Positions 61,639 through 64,000 of a stretch of DNA of 64,000 nt are shown piece after piece. Made by a program: the position numbers and the translations under genes. Each line of letters begins with the position of its first letter. Positions within the stretch are counted from its first letter, which is position 1. The DNA is from Haloterrigena gelatinilytica (GTDB taxonomy: Archaea > Halobacteriota > Halobacteria > Halobacteriales > Natrialbaceae). Location of the stretch: contig NZ_JABUQZ010000001.1 in the NCBI RefSeq assembly GCF_013342145.1, positions 2,728,001-2,792,000 on the forward strand. Direction: 5' to 3'. The notes beneath the pieces were generated by a model. The model was not told the origin of the DNA, searched no databases, and saw only the letters and a list, made by a program, of their open reading frames with translations.

Positions 61639-62895
61639 TCAGGCCGGAACGGTCGGTCGACGCGCCTCGATCGCGCGTGCGATCCGGTCGGCCGCGCGCC
61701 GCGCGCCGGCGACGTTGCCCGCCAGCGGACCGACGGTTCCCGCCGCGAGCGCGCCCGTAACGAACAGCGGCGTCTCCGACCCGGTCGCGTCGCGCCAGGC
61801 CAGCGTCTCGTCGTCGAGTACCGGCATCCCGCGGTGGCCGCGCTCGAGGTCGAGCGACGCGGCGACGCGGTCGACGAACGGGTGCTCGAAGACGGGAGCG
61901 AACCCCGTCGCCAGAACGGCGCGCTCGGCCGAGCAACAGCCGCCGTTCTCGAGCAGCAGCCGAACGCGATCGTCGATCTCGCGGGCGGAGCGGACGTCGC
62001 CGGTTCGAACGGCCAGATCGCCGCCGTCGACGGCTCGCTCGAGGCGTTCGAGCAGTCGCGGCGGAACGGTGCCGTCGTTGCGCGCCTCGCGGACGGTCTC
62101 GGAGCGCGCTCGCGATCCGGGCGGGTGGCGATGGAGGTGTTTTTCGATGTGGTTCCAGTTGATCCAGCGCGGATCGGCCTCGATCGTCGCTTCCGCTATG
62201 TCGTCGCGCGGACACAGCGTCACCCGCTCGCGCTCGGCCAGCGCGATCGCGAGCTGGACCGCGGTGATCCCGCCGCCGACGACGACCGTCTCCTCGGCGC
62301 GGCGCTCGGGATCGAACCCGTCCCAGGCGTGCGTGATCGCGTCGACGCCGTCGGCCCACGGCGGATACCGGTAGCGACCGCCGTGACCGATCGCCAGCAC
62401 GCAGGTCCGCGTTCGGATTTGCCCTCCGCTCGAGTCGCCGTTCCCGTTCTCGATTCCGGTTCCGCCTTCGTCGCCCGCGTCCGTCTCGAGGACCAGCGAG
62501 CCGTCGCCCGCGGCCGAACGTCGAATCGACTCGACGGCGACTTGCCGGTGGCGGTCGGCGAGTCCCTTGCGTTCGATCACGTAGTCGGCGAAGTCCAGAA
62601 ACAGCGACAGCGTCGGCCGCGGCGGATACCCCGGCGTCGGCCGGAGTTCGCTCTCGCGGCCGCGGCTCTCGGCGAACGACTCCAGACCGAACGGTTCGGT
62701 GCCGACGTGCTGGACGAACGTCGACCGAAGCTCGTCCATCCCGCAGGCCGCCGCCTTCCGACGAAACGACGCGAGCAGTCGGTCGTGCGGATCGACGAGC
62801 AGGAGGTCCTCGCGCTCGAGGGCGGTATCCTCGAGCAGCCGCTGACAGCAGTAGGTGCCGTGAACGCCGCCGCCGACGATGACACAGTCGTACAT
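61639..62895 (-). CDS. FAD/NAD(P)-binding protein (lysine N-monooxygenase-like)
   Basis: 418 residues with two dinucleotide-binding folds: FAD site VIVGGGVHGTYCCQRLLED at the start and a second ETVVVGGGITAVQLAIALAE near residue 210, plus the late AVLATGFAPVFEHPF. This layout resembles the SidA/IucD hydroxylase and FAD-NAD(P)-binding families; substrate unknown. A TAATAAC box about 20-26 bp upstream of the ATG at 62895 fits a leaderless transcript. The neighbouring FeoB-like gene makes an iron-related (siderophore) role conceivable but unproven. Confidence 0.8.
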   Translation of the reverse strand: MYDCVIVGGGVHGTYCCQRLLEDTALEREDLLLVDPHDRLLASFRRKAAACGMDELRSTFVQHVGTEPFGLESFAESRGRESELRPTPGYPPRPTLSLFLDFADYVIERKGLADRHRQVAVESIRRSAAGDGSLVLETDAGDEGGTGIENGNGDSSGGQIRTRTCVLAIGHGGRYRYPPWADGVDAITHAWDGFDPERRAEETVVVGGGITAVQLAIALAERERVTLCPRDDIAEATIEADPRWINWNHIEKHLHRHPPGSRARSETVREARNDGTVPPRLLERLERAVDGGDLAVRTGDVRSAREIDDRVRLLLENGGCCSAERAVLATGFAPVFEHPFVDRVAASLDLERGHRGMPVLDDETLAWRDATGSETPLFVTGALAAGTVGPLAGNVAGARRAADRIARAIEARRPTVPA

Positions 62896-63039
62896 CGACC
62901 CGCGGTACGTCGCGTTATTACTTTAGTCCTATGTCTTATTAAGAAGTGCTATCTCGAAATGTGTCCTTCATACCAGCGCCCGCCGCCGATACTCGAGCGG
63001 CCGGTTCTCGGGCGATCGTCGAAAACCGGACGGCCGCGA

Positions 63040-64000
63040 TCAGAACAGAAGCCGTCCCGTCCACGCGATGACGAACGCGAATCCGATCGCCGCGGCGGCC
63101 TGTCGCGCGAGCATCCCGGCGACGAACCGCGCCGAAACCTCGCGGGCGACCGTGATCGCCGTGACGAGACAGGGCAGCAGGACGCCGGCGAGGTAGACGG
63201 CGACCAGCACCTCGACGGGTGAGAGGGCCTCGACCGCGGCCGACTCGGCCGTCAGGAGCGCGATCCCGTCCTTCCGGATCGCCGCGAGGACGATCGGCAG
63301 CGCCGCCTCCGCCGGGAGGGCGAAGGCGGCCATCGCCGGTTCGAGAACGGCGCCGAGGCGCTCGAGCGCGCCGAGATAGTCGAGCAGCGCGGCGACGACG
63401 CAGATACCGGCGAAGACGGGGTCGCTCGAGGAACGTCCGTCGGTCGACCGCCAGATCGGTCGTTCGCGCTTCGGGAGGGGCGATCAGGCGGACGTAGAGC
63501 AGCGTCGTCGCGACGAGGACGGCGAGGTAGGGGCCGACGAGCCACGGCATTCCGACGGCGGCGAACACCGCCAGCGTGGCGGGGAACTGGTAGGAGCAGG
63601 CCGCGCCGAAGGAGATCGCGGAGATCGTCGTACAGCGGGTGCAGTCCGAGCAGGCGCGCGTGCTCGTGACCGCGGGGACGTTACAGCCAAAGCCCATGAC
63701 GACCCGGACGAGATCCCGGCCGGTGAGTCCGACGCGGCGCACGACGGGATGGAGCGCCGTCGTCACGCGCATCGTCAGCCCGCTCGCCGCGTACGCGCCC
63801 GTGAACAGCGCGAAGATCAACAGCGTCGGCAGCGCCCAGACGAAGAGGAACGGCCCCATCGAGAGCAGGCCGTAGTCGCCGGCCAGAACGGTCGCCAGCG
63901 GCCCGGGCAACGTCTGCCCCCACGAAACCGCGGGCTCGAGGGCGGCCTCGACGAGCGGATCGAGTTCGGCCGCGACGGCGTTGGCGAACCAGACGGCGAC
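63040..64000 (-). pseudogene. feoB: FeoB-like iron transporter, C-terminal part, frameshifted and cut by window edge
   Basis: From 64000 the minus strand encodes the Gate-type membrane core, including GLTGRDLVRVVMGFGCNVPAV and STRACSDCTRC, hallmarks of FeoB. Around 63475-63485 (a G-rich run, gggagggg on the plus strand) the frame breaks. The correct continuation, LPKRERPIWRSTDGRSSSDP and then FAGICVVAALLDYLGAL, is in the next frame and ends at 63040. One missing base would restore it. The G-domain would lie outside the window. It is either a genuine pseudogene, a programmed shift or an assembly error. Confidence 0.75.

Overview
The window comes from a GC-rich chromosome of a neutrophilic haloarchaeon, most likely of the Natrialbales (Natrinema/Haloterrigena type). 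The evidence is strongly acidic proteins, bat/HTH_10 and HalOD1 regulators, DpsA, archaeosine genes, Orc1/Cdc6, Tat-exported cupredoxin and lipoprotein, a SAMP/MoaD-like modifier, many tiny CxxC zinc-finger proteins, and TATA boxes about 25-30 bp upstream of largely leaderless starts. Genes sit on both strands in short operons. No rRNA, tRNA, intact insertion sequence or CRISPR array was seen.

Layout. 0-7.5 kb: tRNA archaeosine genes (3' end of tgtA, complete arcS), an Lrp regulator, a TRAM protein, small zinc fingers, panE and a formyltransferase-like protein. 7.5-8.7 kb: an iron module with a DtxR-type regulator behind a palindromic operator, convergent with dpsA. 8.9-12.6 kb: two response-regulator genes with the remains of a histidine kinase, then a short Orc1/Cdc6 ATPase followed by 1.3 kb without genes. 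13.9-25.2 kb: housekeeping and hypothetical genes (GNAT, GT4 glycosyltransferase, SAMP-like protein, ATP-grasp ligase, AzlCD, a flavin-type oxidase, regulators, membrane proteins).

25.3-52 kb is a metabolic accessory region. It holds two very similar tungsten aldehyde:ferredoxin oxidoreductases, a molybdenum/tungsten formate dehydrogenase catalytic subunit, a zinc formaldehyde-type dehydrogenase, a CobW GTPase, an HbpS-like protein and two Na+/Ca2+-exchanger-like proteins. It also holds an operon for a PQQ alcohol dehydrogenase carrying the lanthanide-type Asp pair, a Tat-exported cupredoxin and an unknown protein. Divergent from that operon is an ABC transporter cluster whose regulator fuses a winged helix to a substrate-binding-protein domain. 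Together these could form an alcohol -> aldehyde -> acid / C1 -> formate -> CO2 oxidation set with cupredoxin and ferredoxin as electron carriers; that functional link is an inference from proximity.

52-64 kb: a bat-type regulator with a canonical LOV photosensor motif, further HTH_10 and HalOD1 proteins, the radical SAM partner of ArcS (so all three archaeosine enzymes lie in this window), a multi-PAS/GAF histidine kinase, purS-purQ, an FAD protein, and a FeoB-like transporter that is frameshifted and cut by the window edge.
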